Source: Actinoplanes sichuanensis (GTDB taxonomy: Bacteria; Actinomycetota; Actinomycetes; Mycobacteriales; Micromonosporaceae). Taken from it: DNA of 64,000 nt. Below, one piece after another: positions 47,263 to 57,181 of the stretch. The notes under the pieces were generated by a model. It saw only the letters and a list, made by a program, of their open reading frames with translations. It did not search any database and was not told the origin of the DNA. Location of the stretch: positions 10,815,501 through 10,879,500 of the forward strand of contig NZ_AP028461.1 in assembly GCF_033097365.1 (NCBI RefSeq), in the 5' to 3' direction. The translations under genes were made by a program, and so were the position numbers. Each line of letters starts with the position of its first letter. Position 1 is the stretch's first letter.

Positions 47263-50200
47263 TCAGGCGCGTAGCCGGAGACCGCGCGGGGTGGTCCGGA
47301 AGCCGGCCGCGGTCAGCGCGTCCCGCAACGGGGACGCGTGGACCGACTCGCCGTCGGCCCGCTCGACCGACATCGCGCCGAGCGCCCCCGACCGCACCGC
47401 CCCGGCCAGGCCGTGTGCCCCGTGGGTGAGCAGCTCCGTGTCGTCGGTGAAGGACAGCAGGGTCCGCCCGCCGCGTTCGACATAGAGCACCAGGTCACCG
47501 CCGGCCAGCACGACCAGGGCACCGGCTTTCCGGCCGGCCCGATGACCGGCCTTGGCGACCGGCTCGCCGTCACCGCTGTCCACGATGCGATCCGGCCATG
47601 GCAGGGCCGCGCCGTAGGGGTTGGCCGGATCGGTCGCGGCCAGCACGACCGCCGGTGGGCCGCCACCACGTCGTTCCTCATCCGGCTCGTTCAGCGCCCG
47701 CAACCTGTCGACGGCCCCCGGCACCGCGAACTGCGCCGCGCCGAGCCCTTCGACGAAGTAGCCGCGCCGGGCCGCCCCACGCTCCTCCAATGCCGCCAGC
47801 ACCGGATAGACCGCCGCGAACCCGCCGGTCACCCCCTCGGCCACGGCGGCGCCCCGGGTCACCACCCCATGCCGTTCGAGCAGCAGGTCGGCGACCGCGG
47901 CCGCCCGCCGGGTCGGGTCCGGATCACGATCGGGAAGCCGTGACCAGCGGCCCGCCATGTTCGGCGGCCCACCGCGCGCGGGCATGTTCGGTCGCCCCGG
48001 CCGTCGGTACCGCGATCGGGCCGGTGCCGCCTTCGCCCGGTGTGCGCCGCTGCCACCGAGCAGAGCCCGCAGCGGCGCGAACGTGTCGTTGGTCAGGTGC
48101 CCGGCCCAGACGAGATCCCACACCGCGGCGGCCAGCTCGGTGTCGTCGGTCGAACCGACCCGATCGGACAGTGACCGGAAGAACAGCGCCTGCCCACCGT
48201 CGAGCGCGTCGAGCACCGACTGATGCAGCGGCCCGGCCGCGAACTCGTCGTCCGGTGGGGGAAGCAGTAGCGGCGCGCTCTCCGCGTACGCCAGCGTCAC
48301 CCAGCCGTCCCCACCGGAGATCGACCCGGACCCGGCCCACAGCACCTCACCTGACGCGCACAACTCGTCGAGCTGGGGCGCCGCGTAGTCGGCCACCCGG
48401 GCCGGGAGCACCAGCCGCTCCCAAGCCGACGCGGGCACCGCCACCCCTTGGACCTGCTCGATCGTGGCGGCCAGTGCGTCCACCCCGCGGGCGTTCCCGC
48501 CGACCTGCTGCCAACGGGGCAGGAAGGTGGCCAGCACCCGGGGCGGGACCGGCTCGATCTCCCGCCGGAGCGCGGCCAGCGAACGCCGCCGCAGCATCCG
48601 CAGCACCTCGGCGTCGCACCACTCGCTTCCGGCGCCGCCCGGCGAGAACTCACCCGAGGTGACCCGGCCGGTCGCGCTGAGCCGCTTGAGTGCCTGCTCG
48701 ACCACGAACACCCCGAGCCCGAACCGTGCCGCGCACGACGCCGCCGCGAACGGCCCGTGCGTGCGCGCATAGCGGGCGACAAGGTCACCGAGCGGATCGG
48801 CGACCGGCTCCAGATAGGCCTCCGGGATGCCGACAGGCAATGCCACTCCGAGCGCGTCCCGGTAGCGCCCGGCGTCGTCGATACCGATCCATCGGTCCTC
48901 CCCGGCGACCCGGACCCACACCGCCCGCCGAGTCGTCACCAGATGATCCACCCACTCCGCGGGCACGCCCCGCACGGCCATCTCGTCCGCGGACAGGTCG
49001 CCCAGCAGCCGGAGCAGCTCGGCCGCGTCCTCCGCGTCGCGTGGAGTGCGCTGGGTGGTCAGCCACTGCAACTGCGCCTCGGTCTCGGCCACCACCGCCG
49101 GATCGAGGAGCTCACGCAGATCGACCCGGCCGAGCAGCTCACCGAGCAGCGTCGAGTCGAGCGCCAGCGCCGCGGCCCGGCGCTCGGCCAGCGGAGCATC
49201 TCCCTCGTAGAGGAAGGCCCCCACGTAGCCGAACAGCAGCGACCTGGCGAACGGCGACGGCCGAGCGGTCTCCGCCTCCACGAGCCGGACCTTGCGGCCG
49301 GAGATCTCCCGCATCAACCCGGTCAGGCCGGGCACGTCGAAGACGTCCTGCAGGCACTCACGGGCCGCCTCCAGGGTGACCGGGAAGTCGGCGAACTCGC
49401 GAGCCACGTCGAGCAGCTGTGCCGACCGCTGCCGCTGCTGCCACAGCGGCTGGCGGCGGCGCGGGTCACGGCGGGGGAGCAGCAGCGAACGGGCGGCGCA
49501 CTCCCGGAAGCGGGACGCGAACAGCGCCGACGTGCCGACCGACTCCTCGACCAGTTGCACGATCTCCTCCGGATCGAAGGCGATCAGGTCGGCGCCCGGT
49601 GGCTCGTCGGCGGTGTCCGGCAGGCGCACCACGATGCCGTCGTCGGAGGGCATCACCTGGCCGTCCACCCCATACCGCTCGGCGAGCCGGCGGCCGATCG
49701 CCAGCGCCCACGGCGCGTTGACCCGGGCACCGAGCACACAGTGCACGGTCATCCGCCAGTCGCCCAGCTCGTCACGGAACCGCTCGACCACGATCGTCCG
49801 GTCGTCGGGCAGATGCCGTGTCGACTCGCGCTGCTCCCGCAGGTAGGCCACCAGGTTGCCGGCCGCCCACTCGTCCAGCCCCGACTCGCGCAGCGTGGCC
49901 GTCGCCGCCTCGTCACCGGCCTTGACCAGCGATCGAAGCCGGGCGCCGATCGCCCGGCCCAGCTCGATCGGGCGGCCCGGGGAATCACCTTTCCAGAACG
50001 GCATCCGAGCCGGCGCGCCCGGAGCGGGCGACACCAGCACCCGGTCGGGAGTGATGTCCTCGATCCGCCAGGAGGTCGACCCGAGCAGGAACACGTCGCC
50101 GACCCGGGACTCGTAGACCATCTCCTCGTCCAGCTCACCCACCCGCGAGGCACGCTCCGAACCGGCCAGGAAGACACCGAACGTGCCGCGGTCGGGGATG

Positions 50201-51813
50201 GTGCCGCCGCTGGTCACCGCGAGCCGCTGCGCGCCCGGGCGGCCGGTGAGCACGTCTGTCGCCCGATCCCAGACCAGGCGTGGCCGGAGCTCGGCGAACG
50301 CGGTCGACGGGTAGCGGCCGGACAGCATGTCGAGCACCGCGTGCAGCGCCGACGCGGGCAACTCGGCGAACGGCGCGGCCCGCCGCACCAGCGCCGCCAG
50401 GTCGTCGACCTGCCACTCGTCCAGCGCGGTCATCGCGACGATCTGCTGGGCCAGCACATCCAGCGGGTTGCGGGGACAGCGCAGCTCCTCGATCGCGCCG
50501 TCACCCATCCGCTCCGCCACGACGGCGCAGGACAGCAGGTCACCGCGATGTTTCGGGAACACCACCCCGCGCGACACGGCACCCACCTGGTGTCCGGCCC
50601 GGCCGATGCGCTGCAGGCCGGCCGCCACCGACGGCGGCGCCTCGATCTGCACCACCAGGTCGACCGCGCCCATGTCGATGCCCAGCTCCAGGCTCGACGT
50701 GGCCACCACGGCCGGCAGCTGCCCGGATTTCAGCGCCTCCTCGATCTGTTTGCGCTCCTCCCGGGAGACGCTGCCGTGGTGGGCACGGGCGACGACGGGG
50801 GGCGCGCCACGGGTGCCGCCGGCCTGCGCCATGATCTCCGCGGGCGTCCGCATCCCGAGCGGGACCTGCGCGAACTCCGGATCGGCGCGCTCGGCGGCCA
50901 ACTCGTTGAGACGGGCGCAGAGCCGCTCCGACCCACGACGTGAATTCGTGAACACGATCGTCGACCGATGTGCCTCGATCAGATCGAGAACCCGCTCCTC
51001 GACGGCCGGCCAGATCGACGGCGTGTGCCGCCCGGCGCCCGGATCATCCTGATCGGAATCGGGCACCTCATCGAGCCTGGTCATGTCCTCCACGGGGACC
51101 TCGACCGTCACCTCGATCGTCTTGGCGCTGCGTGGCTGCACTATCTCGACATCCTGACCACCGCCGAGGAACCTCGCGGTCTCGTCGATCGGGCGAACCG
51201 TCGCGGACAGGCCGACCCGCTGCGCCGGGCGCTCCAACAACGCGTCCAGCCGCTCCAGGGAGAGCGCCAGATGTGCGCCACGTTTCGTCGCCGCGACCGC
51301 GTGCACCTCGTCGAGGATCACCGTCTGGACGCCGCGCAGCGAATCCCGCGCGGCCGATGTGAGCAGCAGGAACAGCGACTCCGGCGTGGTGATCAGGATG
51401 TCCGGCGGGGTGCGCGCGAAACCTCGCCGCTCCTCGGCCGGGGTGTCGCCGGTGCGCATGCCGACGGTGATCTCCGGCGGTGGCAGGCCCAACCGTCCGG
51501 ACGCCTGCCGGATCCCGGTCAGCGGCGCCCGCAGATTGCGCTCCACGTCGACGGCGAGCGCCTTCAGCGGACTGATATACAGCACCCGACACCGCTGTCG
51601 GGCCTGCTCCGGGACCGGCTCACGGGACAACCTGTCCAACGACCAGAGGAAGGCCGCCAGGGTCTTGCCGGACCCGGTCGGCGCCACCACCAGCGCGTTG
51701 CGCCCCGCGCCGATCGCCTGCCACGCCCCGGCCTGAGCGGCGGTGGGCGCGGCGAAGGCGGCCGTGAACCACTCCCTGGTGGCCGGCCCGAACCTCTCCA
51801 GCACGTCTTGCAC
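47263..51813 (-). CDS. lhr: Lhr-type superfamily 2 helicase
   Basis: A 1516-residue 3'-5' DNA-translocating helicase, the long form known from mycobacteria (about 1500 residues) with the Lhr-core and a C-terminal extension. The motor has Walker A PTGSGKT (45-51), DEVH in VILDEVHAVAATKRG, motif IV-like VFTNSRRGSERL and motif VI LQRIGRAGHQ. A winged-helix and Lhr beta-barrel follow, then a long region ending WDLVWAGHLTNDTFAPLRAL. It is linked to repair of crosslinks and unwinds RNA:DNA hybrids. The GTG at 51813 puts the first motif at the usual distance. No accessory nuclease gene is adjacent. Confidence 0.94.
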   Translation of the reverse strand: MQDVLERFGPATREWFTAAFAAPTAAQAGAWQAIGAGRNALVVAPTGSGKTLAAFLWSLDRLSREPVPEQARQRCRVLYISPLKALAVDVERNLRAPLTGIRQASGRLGLPPPEITVGMRTGDTPAEERRGFARTPPDILITTPESLFLLLTSAARDSLRGVQTVILDEVHAVAATKRGAHLALSLERLDALLERPAQRVGLSATVRPIDETARFLGGGQDVEIVQPRSAKTIEVTVEVPVEDMTRLDEVPDSDQDDPGAGRHTPSIWPAVEERVLDLIEAHRSTIVFTNSRRGSERLCARLNELAAERADPEFAQVPLGMRTPAEIMAQAGGTRGAPPVVARAHHGSVSREERKQIEEALKSGQLPAVVATSSLELGIDMGAVDLVVQIEAPPSVAAGLQRIGRAGHQVGAVSRGVVFPKHRGDLLSCAVVAERMGDGAIEELRCPRNPLDVLAQQIVAMTALDEWQVDDLAALVRRAAPFAELPASALHAVLDMLSGRYPSTAFAELRPRLVWDRATDVLTGRPGAQRLAVTSGGTIPDRGTFGVFLAGSERASRVGELDEEMVYESRVGDVFLLGSTSWRIEDITPDRVLVSPAPGAPARMPFWKGDSPGRPIELGRAIGARLRSLVKAGDEAATATLRESGLDEWAAGNLVAYLREQRESTRHLPDDRTIVVERFRDELGDWRMTVHCVLGARVNAPWALAIGRRLAERYGVDGQVMPSDDGIVVRLPDTADEPPGADLIAFDPEEIVQLVEESVGTSALFASRFRECAARSLLLPRRDPRRRQPLWQQRQRSAQLLDVAREFADFPVTLEAARECLQDVFDVPGLTGLMREISGRKVRLVEAETARPSPFARSLLFGYVGAFLYEGDAPLAERRAAALALDSTLLGELLGRVDLRELLDPAVVAETEAQLQWLTTQRTPRDAEDAAELLRLLGDLSADEMAVRGVPAEWVDHLVTTRRAVWVRVAGEDRWIGIDDAGRYRDALGVALPVGIPEAYLEPVADPLGDLVARYARTHGPFAAASCAARFGLGVFVVEQALKRLSATGRVTSGEFSPGGAGSEWCDAEVLRMLRRRSLAALRREIEPVPPRVLATFLPRWQQVGGNARGVDALAATIEQVQGVAVPASAWERLVLPARVADYAAPQLDELCASGEVLWAGSGSISGGDGWVTLAYAESAPLLLPPPDDEFAAGPLHQSVLDALDGGQALFFRSLSDRVGSTDDTELAAAVWDLVWAGHLTNDTFAPLRALLGGSGAHRAKAAPARSRYRRPGRPNMPARGGPPNMAGRWSRLPDRDPDPTRRAAAVADLLLERHGVVTRGAAVAEGVTGGFAAVYPVLAALEERGAARRGYFVEGLGAAQFAVPGAVDRLRALNEPDEERRGGGPPAVVLAATDPANPYGAALPWPDRIVDSGDGEPVAKAGHRAGRKAGALVVLAGGDLVLYVERGGRTLLSFTDDTELLTHGAHGLAGAVRSGALGAMSVERADGESVHASPLRDALTAAGFRTTPRGLRLRA

Positions 51814-52114
51814 GCCTCACATCCTGCCTCGGGGGTATGACAGAAACCGGAGCGCTGACGCGCCTCCGGCGAGAGATTTCCCGGTTCGGCCGGTTCGATC
51901 ACCTTTCGCTTCTTCAGATGTACGCCGGACCGCACCGACTGGTGACGTTGCGCTTCACGGGCGCCCCGTGGCTGCCTTTTGGCTGACTCCGGAGCGCGAT
52001 ACCCGTACCGCATCCTGATTTTTCTGATCTTTGATGTTCTGAGCGGTGACCGGGTGATCGGCGTTCCTTGGGCGGTCTGTGGCTGATTATCCTGATACTC
52101 GACGTGATGGGTGG
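51814..52114. other. Divergent intergenic region between lhr and the Ser/Thr kinase gene
   Basis: About 300 bases without a recognisable gene. It includes a relatively AT-rich patch (52013-52045, runs of T in CTGATTTTTCTGATCTTTG) and a candidate kinase promoter. Short open frames here have no ribosome site or family resemblance. Confidence 0.5.
52068..52094 (+). promoter_or_regulatory. Candidate promoter of the Ser/Thr kinase gene
   Basis: TTGGGC (52068-52073) and TATCCT (52089-52094), 15 bases apart, resemble -35 and -10 elements. Transcription from here would start near 52100, which excludes the frame's first GTG at 52079 as the start codon. Confidence 0.35.
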
Positions 52115-52120
52115 GTGCCG

Positions 52121-55100
52121 ATGGCGGTCAGGCAGATGCTCGTCGCAGGTCGGTACCGTCTCGTGGAACCGGTCGGCGCGGGTGGGATGGGCCGGGTCTG
52201 GCTGGCCCGCGACGAGATGCTGCACCGCGACGTGGCCGTCAAGGAGATCGTGCCACCCGAGTGGATGTCCGATGTTGAACAGCACAGGCTGCATGAGCGG
52301 ACCCTTCGGGAAGCACGCAGCGCCGCTCGTCTCAACCATCCCCATGTGGTTCGCATCTACGACGTGGTGCACACCGGGGGCCTGTCCTGGATCGTCATGG
52401 AGTACGTCCAGTCACGCTCTCTTTACCAGGTATTGAATGAGGAAGGACCGTACGAGCCGGCGGTCGCCGCGCGGATCGGCCTAGCCGTGCTGGACGCGCT
52501 CGGCGCCGCCCACCGGGCTGGCGTCCTGCACCGTGACGTGAAGCCGCACAACGTGCTCATCGGTACCGACGGCCGCGTCGTCCTGACCGATTTTGGTCTT
52601 GCCACGTTTGTCGACGACGGCGGGGTGACCGCGCCCGGGCTGATAGTCGGCTCGCCGCAGTATGTCTCCCCGGAGCGCGCCCGCAACGGCGCCTCGACCG
52701 TCGAGTCCGATCTGTGGTCGTTGGGCGCCACCCTGTACGCGGCGGTCGAAGGCCATTCGCCATACGCTCGGGAGACCGCGATGGCGACGCTGGCCGCCCT
52801 GGCCACCGAACCGCCCGACCCGCCTCTCCGGGCCGGCCCGCTGGCCGCCGTCCTGGACGGTCTGCTGCGCTTCGACCCGGCGGCACGTCTCACCCTTCCG
52901 GAGATCGAACGCCGGCTCCGCATGATCGTCTTCAGCGATCCACAGGAGATCCCCTTCCTGCCCACCCGGCGTGGTTCCCGGCGGCCTGCTTCCTCTCCGC
53001 CCGCTTCCTTTTCGGGCCGCTCGGCGGACGTTTTCGGGGCCTCGTCGGCGCCGGGTGCCAGGCGATCCGGGTCGCCGGGCGCGGTCCCGCAGCGACCCGC
53101 CGCTTCTGCTGGTGGGCGACCGATTCCTCCGGCTTCGGGCGATGCGCGATCTGCTTCTTCACGGAACGCTTCTTCTCGCCCTTCCGAGCCGCGCCCTTCC
53201 GAGCCGCGACGTGCCGAGCCGCGACGTGCCGAGCCGCGCCCTTCCGAGCCGCGACGTGCCGAGCTGCGCCCTTCCGAGCCGCGACGTGCCGAGCCGGGTC
53301 CTTCTGAGCCGCGTCCTTCTGAACCGCGCCGTGCCGAGTCGGGTCCTTCTGAGCCGCGTCCCTCCGAGCCGCGTCCTTCCGGGCCGCGACGTGCCCAGTC
53401 GCGATCTTCCGAGCTACGGAATGCCGAATTCTGGCTCGCTGATCCACAGTCCGTTGGCCCGCAGTCCGTTGGCCCGCAGTCCGTTGGCCCGCAGTCCGTG
53501 GGCCCGCAGTCCGTCGGTCCGCAGCCTGTGGGCGCGGAGTCGGTTGTTCCGGACCCGGTCGGTGTGTGGCCTGTCAGTCCGCGGCCCGTCGAGTCACCGA
53601 CAGACGAGTCGCGGAATCCGGCTTCTTCCCCTTCCTCCGGTCGGGCCTCCACGGTCGGCGACCATGATCCGGCTGTAGTGGCGCCACGGTCCGCGGCAAC
53701 CGGACCTACCGGGCCGGGCGAGCCGACCAAGCCCGCCGGACCGCATCGGGGCCGGGCAGCGGTGACCGACCCCTCAGCCCCGCAGGCCCAGCCCGTTCCA
53801 CATCCGCGGATGCCCTCACCCGCGGACCGCTCCACGCCACCCCAAAGCCGTCCCGTACCCGCCGCGGACCAGCTCACGCCGTCTGCGAATCGCCCACCGC
53901 AACCCATGACCCGGCCCGCCTCGTCTGCGGACCTTTCCGCCTCGTCTGCGGAGTGCTCTTCGCCGTCCGATGATCGCTATACGCCGTCGGGTGTTCCCGA
54001 GGCGTCAATGCCGGCTCCGTCCGGGCGGCCTTACTCGGCTCCGCGGCCTTTCCCGGCTGTGCCCAGGCAGCCACCTCCACCGCCGCGATCGTCCCCAGCT
54101 GAATCGCTGCCCCAAACTGAATCGTCGCCTCCGCCGTCGTTGCCTCCGCCTCCGCGGCCGCCGTCGTCTCTGTCGTCGCCGTCGCCGTCGTCTCCGTCTC
54201 CGTCTCGGCCGTCTCCGTCGGAGGCGATCGCGGCTCAGACGCCGGATGCGAAGTCTGATTCGATTGTGGATGCCACCGGTTCTGTCCCGCCTCCGCCGAC
54301 TGTGCGACGACCAGCGCCCACATCCGGGCCGATCCGTGGCCTGCCACCCCGGCAGCGCCGCTCCGAATCCACATCCAAGTCCGAAAAGGATCTCCCCAAA
54401 CCGCGCCCATCCCATCCCTCCGAGCCACTCCCACCGCAGGCGAGGGCGGCAGCCGCGACGCCTGACTCGAGCGCGGTCGGGGCCGCGGGAGGTACGCGCC
54501 ACCCGGACACCGGGCAGGTCGTCGGATCGGCGGCCCGCACCACGGAAGTGCCTGGCGGAGTCGCCGCTGTATCCGGCCCCACGGCCGCGACTGCCGACGC
54601 CATTTCCTCGGCGGCGGATGGAACGACCTCGGCGGGCGCCCCTGCGGGGAAGCCGAGATCTGCGGTAACCCGTCCTCCTGACGCATCAGGAGTCCATTCG
54701 GGCAATGCCGCCGCAGGCAAGGAACGTGCGGCGACGGGGCACGACCCCGACACCGAGAACAGTCGGGCGGGCGAGGCGCCCAAGAAGCCCGGCCCGGGTA
54801 CCGCACTCGTCCTCTTCACCGGCGGCGATACAGCGGATTCCGCGGGATTCCGAGCCGGTGGTCGGCGCAGCCGGGAAGCGACAGCTGAAACCAGAACGGA
54901 GAAAGTCCGAACCTCGGACACCGGCCAACCCCAGCAGCCGGACAGCCTGGCGGTCGCCGATCGAACGAGCCGGGGGGTGACCGCTACCGATCAGATTTCC
55001 GGCGTCCGTCGTGACACCACGTCCGACCGCGCGGATGAGCCGGGCCCGAAACCCGCCGAACAGGCCGTCGCCGAACAGGCCGTCATCGGACAGGCCGTCG

Positions 55101-56485
55101 CCGGGCAGGCCGTCATCGGACAGGCCGTCGCCGGGCAGGCCGAAGCGTCGATCGATCCACCAGCGAGATCACCGGAGGATCCCGATCTTGTACGGTCGTC
55201 CCAGCCGCCTGGCCAGGCCCTAGCCCGAGTCGATGCCCACTCTGAATCAGCTCGCTCGGCCGCTTCAGTCGCATCCGTCGGTTCAGTCGCACCCCGCGGC
55301 TCAGCCGCGTCCGCCGGCCCGGCCGCCTCGCCCCATTCAAGTGGTCCGGTCCCTTCATCCACTCCAACGCGTTCGGCCACTTCAACGCGTTCAGCTGGTT
55401 CGGCTGGTTCGCCTGGTTCGGCCCGTTCGGCTGGTTCGGCCGGTTCGGCCCGATCGGTCCCCTCCGGCCGATCGCCTGGTTCGCCTCGTTCCGCTCCTTC
55501 GGACGGTTCTGTCGGGTCGGCTCTCTCCCGGAAACGGCGCTGGGCGGGCCGGGCTGCCGTGCGGGTCACTCCGACCCGACTGGCGCTCACCGGACTCGTC
55601 GTCCTCCTGCTCGGCGGCAGTCTTCTGGCCGGTTACGTGGTCGATCTGACCGCGGCCCGCCCCCGGGTCGTCCTCCCGTCACCGTTGTCGACCGATGCGG
55701 TCTCGGGTCGCTCCGCGACCGCCATGTCCGACCCCGGCCCGAACTCCCCGAACTCTCCGCCCGGCCCGCCTGACTCGGCCGGTGCCGAGCCCTTGCCAGG
55801 AGCCGCCAACCCTTCGGCAACGTCGGCAGGCTCGGCCGGTCCGGCCCCGAACTCCGTAGATCCTCAGGGCGCCGCCCAGAACTCTCCGGGCGGAACACCT
55901 CCCTCCGAAGCCGCAGGAGCGACCGCCTTCTCACCGTCCCTCTGTGACGGACCGCCGCCCGACGACCTGCCCGTCACCCCGCTGGACGGTTCGGCCCGAG
56001 GAGTGAACGGCTGGAAGCTCCAGGCCGGGTGGTCGTACTTCACCGACGGCTCCGGGTTCCACGTCGCCGTGCCGGACGGGTGGACCCACCAGCTCATCGG
56101 CACCACCCACTGCTTCCGTGGCCCGCGCAACGCCAGGACGATCACCCTGGACGCGGCCCGTGATCCCACCACCGATCCGCTGACGGTGGCTCGTGCCGAG
56201 GAGACCCGGCTCGCCGCCTCGCGCATGCTTCCCGGCTATGCCCTCGTCGGCGTCGACCAGGTGCCGCTACTGAACAAGGCCGCCGACTGGGAGTACCGCT
56301 ACAACTCAGCGAACGGTACGGCCCGGCACTCCGTCTTCCGCTGGTTCGTCATGGGCGGCCGGGCATACGCGTTGGGCTGGAGCACCACCGAGAAGACCTG
56401 GACCGCTGACCTGACCAAAATCCGGATGATCCGTAGCACGTTCTACTCGAGCCGACCGACGCCTTCACCGAGCACCGGCCCATGA
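52121..56485 (+). CDS. Very long transmembrane Ser/Thr protein kinase with repeat-built linker
   Basis: A 1454-residue PknB-type kinase. The catalytic domain (10-285) is complete: GAGGMG (19-24), Lys41, HRDVKPHN with Asp139 and Asn144, DFG at 157-159 and the SPQYVSPERA activation segment. A linker of about 870 residues follows, rich in Pro, Ser, Ala, and containing SEPR/AEPR repeats (53170-53405), six QSVGP units (53447-53536), QAVAG/QAVIG units (55061-55150) and AGS/ARS units (55386-55512). One membrane helix (LALTGLVVLLLGGSLLAGYVV, about 1155-1175) precedes a 200-residue extracellular domain with two cysteines (SLCDG and THCFRG). Start: ATG 52121 (GTG 52115 is possible). Signal unknown. Confidence 0.87.
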   Translation: MAVRQMLVAGRYRLVEPVGAGGMGRVWLARDEMLHRDVAVKEIVPPEWMSDVEQHRLHERTLREARSAARLNHPHVVRIYDVVHTGGLSWIVMEYVQSRSLYQVLNEEGPYEPAVAARIGLAVLDALGAAHRAGVLHRDVKPHNVLIGTDGRVVLTDFGLATFVDDGGVTAPGLIVGSPQYVSPERARNGASTVESDLWSLGATLYAAVEGHSPYARETAMATLAALATEPPDPPLRAGPLAAVLDGLLRFDPAARLTLPEIERRLRMIVFSDPQEIPFLPTRRGSRRPASSPPASFSGRSADVFGASSAPGARRSGSPGAVPQRPAASAGGRPIPPASGDARSASSRNASSRPSEPRPSEPRRAEPRRAEPRPSEPRRAELRPSEPRRAEPGPSEPRPSEPRRAESGPSEPRPSEPRPSGPRRAQSRSSELRNAEFWLADPQSVGPQSVGPQSVGPQSVGPQSVGPQPVGAESVVPDPVGVWPVSPRPVESPTDESRNPASSPSSGRASTVGDHDPAVVAPRSAATGPTGPGEPTKPAGPHRGRAAVTDPSAPQAQPVPHPRMPSPADRSTPPQSRPVPAADQLTPSANRPPQPMTRPASSADLSASSAECSSPSDDRYTPSGVPEASMPAPSGRPYSAPRPFPAVPRQPPPPPRSSPAESLPQTESSPPPSLPPPPRPPSSLSSPSPSSPSPSRPSPSEAIAAQTPDAKSDSIVDATGSVPPPPTVRRPAPTSGPIRGLPPRQRRSESTSKSEKDLPKPRPSHPSEPLPPQARAAAATPDSSAVGAAGGTRHPDTGQVVGSAARTTEVPGGVAAVSGPTAATADAISSAADGTTSAGAPAGKPRSAVTRPPDASGVHSGNAAAGKERAATGHDPDTENSRAGEAPKKPGPGTALVLFTGGDTADSAGFRAGGRRSREATAETRTEKVRTSDTGQPQQPDSLAVADRTSRGVTATDQISGVRRDTTSDRADEPGPKPAEQAVAEQAVIGQAVAGQAVIGQAVAGQAEASIDPPARSPEDPDLVRSSQPPGQALARVDAHSESARSAASVASVGSVAPRGSAASAGPAASPHSSGPVPSSTPTRSATSTRSAGSAGSPGSARSAGSAGSARSVPSGRSPGSPRSAPSDGSVGSALSRKRRWAGRAAVRVTPTRLALTGLVVLLLGGSLLAGYVVDLTAARPRVVLPSPLSTDAVSGRSATAMSDPGPNSPNSPPGPPDSAGAEPLPGAANPSATSAGSAGPAPNSVDPQGAAQNSPGGTPPSEAAGATAFSPSLCDGPPPDDLPVTPLDGSARGVNGWKLQAGWSYFTDGSGFHVAVPDGWTHQLIGTTHCFRGPRNARTITLDAARDPTTDPLTVARAEETRLAASRMLPGYALVGVDQVPLLNKAADWEYRYNSANGTARHSVFRWFVMGGRAYALGWSTTEKTWTADLTKIRMIRSTFYSSRPTPSPSTGP
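53447..53536 (+). repeat. Six in-frame 15-bp repeats (QSVGP) inside the kinase gene
   Basis: CAGTCCGTTGGCCCG is repeated exactly three times, then three copies with third-base or single-residue changes. The first three copies are identical at the DNA level, pointing to recent expansion. Confidence 0.9.
55061..55150 (+). repeat. In-frame 15-bp repeats (QAVAG/QAVIG) inside the kinase gene
   Basis: CAGGCCGTC plus GCCGGG or ATCGGA alternates over five units, with a degenerate sixth. Two pairs of adjacent units form an identical 30-bp duplication. Confidence 0.85.
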
Positions 56486-56524
56486 CCACCGCGCGTTGAG
56501 CGACCTGGTAGGGCCCGGGCCGGC

Positions 56525-57178
56525 TCACCCGACGCTGGCGGTCGCCAACTTGATACCGAAGCCCACGAACAGGGCGCCCACGGCGGTCGCCGCCCCGGTA
56601 GCGAGACGCCGGCGCCGCTCGAACTGCCCGGCGAGGTATCGGCCTCCGAAGATCAGCGCGGACAGATAGAGCGCACTGAAGAATTGCACCACTGCCCCCA
56701 GGATCAGGAACGACACCGCGGGATGGGCGTAACCGGGCTCGACGAACTGGATGAAGAACGAGACGAAGAACAGGATCGCCTTGGGGTTGAGCAGGCTGAT
56801 CACGGCCGCCCGACGGAATGGGCGCTGAAGCTCGGCGGGTGGCTCCTCGGTGGCGGTCGGGGCGAGCTCCGCGCGATTGCGCCACTTGCTCCAGGCGCCC
56901 CGGATGATGTTGAGACCGACCCAGCCCAGATAGGCGGCACCCGCGTATTTCAGGACGAGGAACAGCGGCGGATAGGTACTCAGTAGCGAGGCCACCCCGG
57001 TAGCGGACAGGATCATCAGGACCGCGTCGCCGAGAAAGACCCCGGCCGCCGCCTGATAGCCCGCGCGGACGCCCCGCTGAGCGCCCACCGACAGCACGAA
57101 GATCGAGTTGGGGCCTGGCAGAAGGATGATCGCGACCACGCCGAGCACGTAGGTCCAGAAATCGGTGATGCCCAGCAT
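56525..57178 (-). CDS. LysE/RhtB family exporter
   Basis: A 217-residue six-helix transporter. The start has the family signature LPGPNSIFVLSVGAQRGVRAGYQAAAGVFLGD, and the middle has AAVISLLNPKAILFFVSFFIQFV. LysE/RhtB proteins export amino acids or their derivatives. The gene begins three bases after the stop of the PNPOx-GNAT fusion gene, so the two form an operon that faces the MocR regulator. The substrate may be the regulator's effector or the product of the fusion protein; this is inference. Confidence 0.9.
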   Translation of the reverse strand: MLGITDFWTYVLGVVAIILLPGPNSIFVLSVGAQRGVRAGYQAAAGVFLGDAVLMILSATGVASLLSTYPPLFLVLKYAGAAYLGWVGLNIIRGAWSKWRNRAELAPTATEEPPAELQRPFRRAAVISLLNPKAILFFVSFFIQFVEPGYAHPAVSFLILGAVVQFFSALYLSALIFGGRYLAGQFERRRRLATGAATAVGALFVGFGIKLATASVG

Positions 57179-57181
57179 CGG

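Noticed and set aside
52423..53907. 494-residue minus-strand frame rich in SEGRGS-like repeats
   Set aside because: It is the reverse complement of the kinase linker repeats. The repeat period of 15 keeps all frames open, so openness is not evidence of coding.
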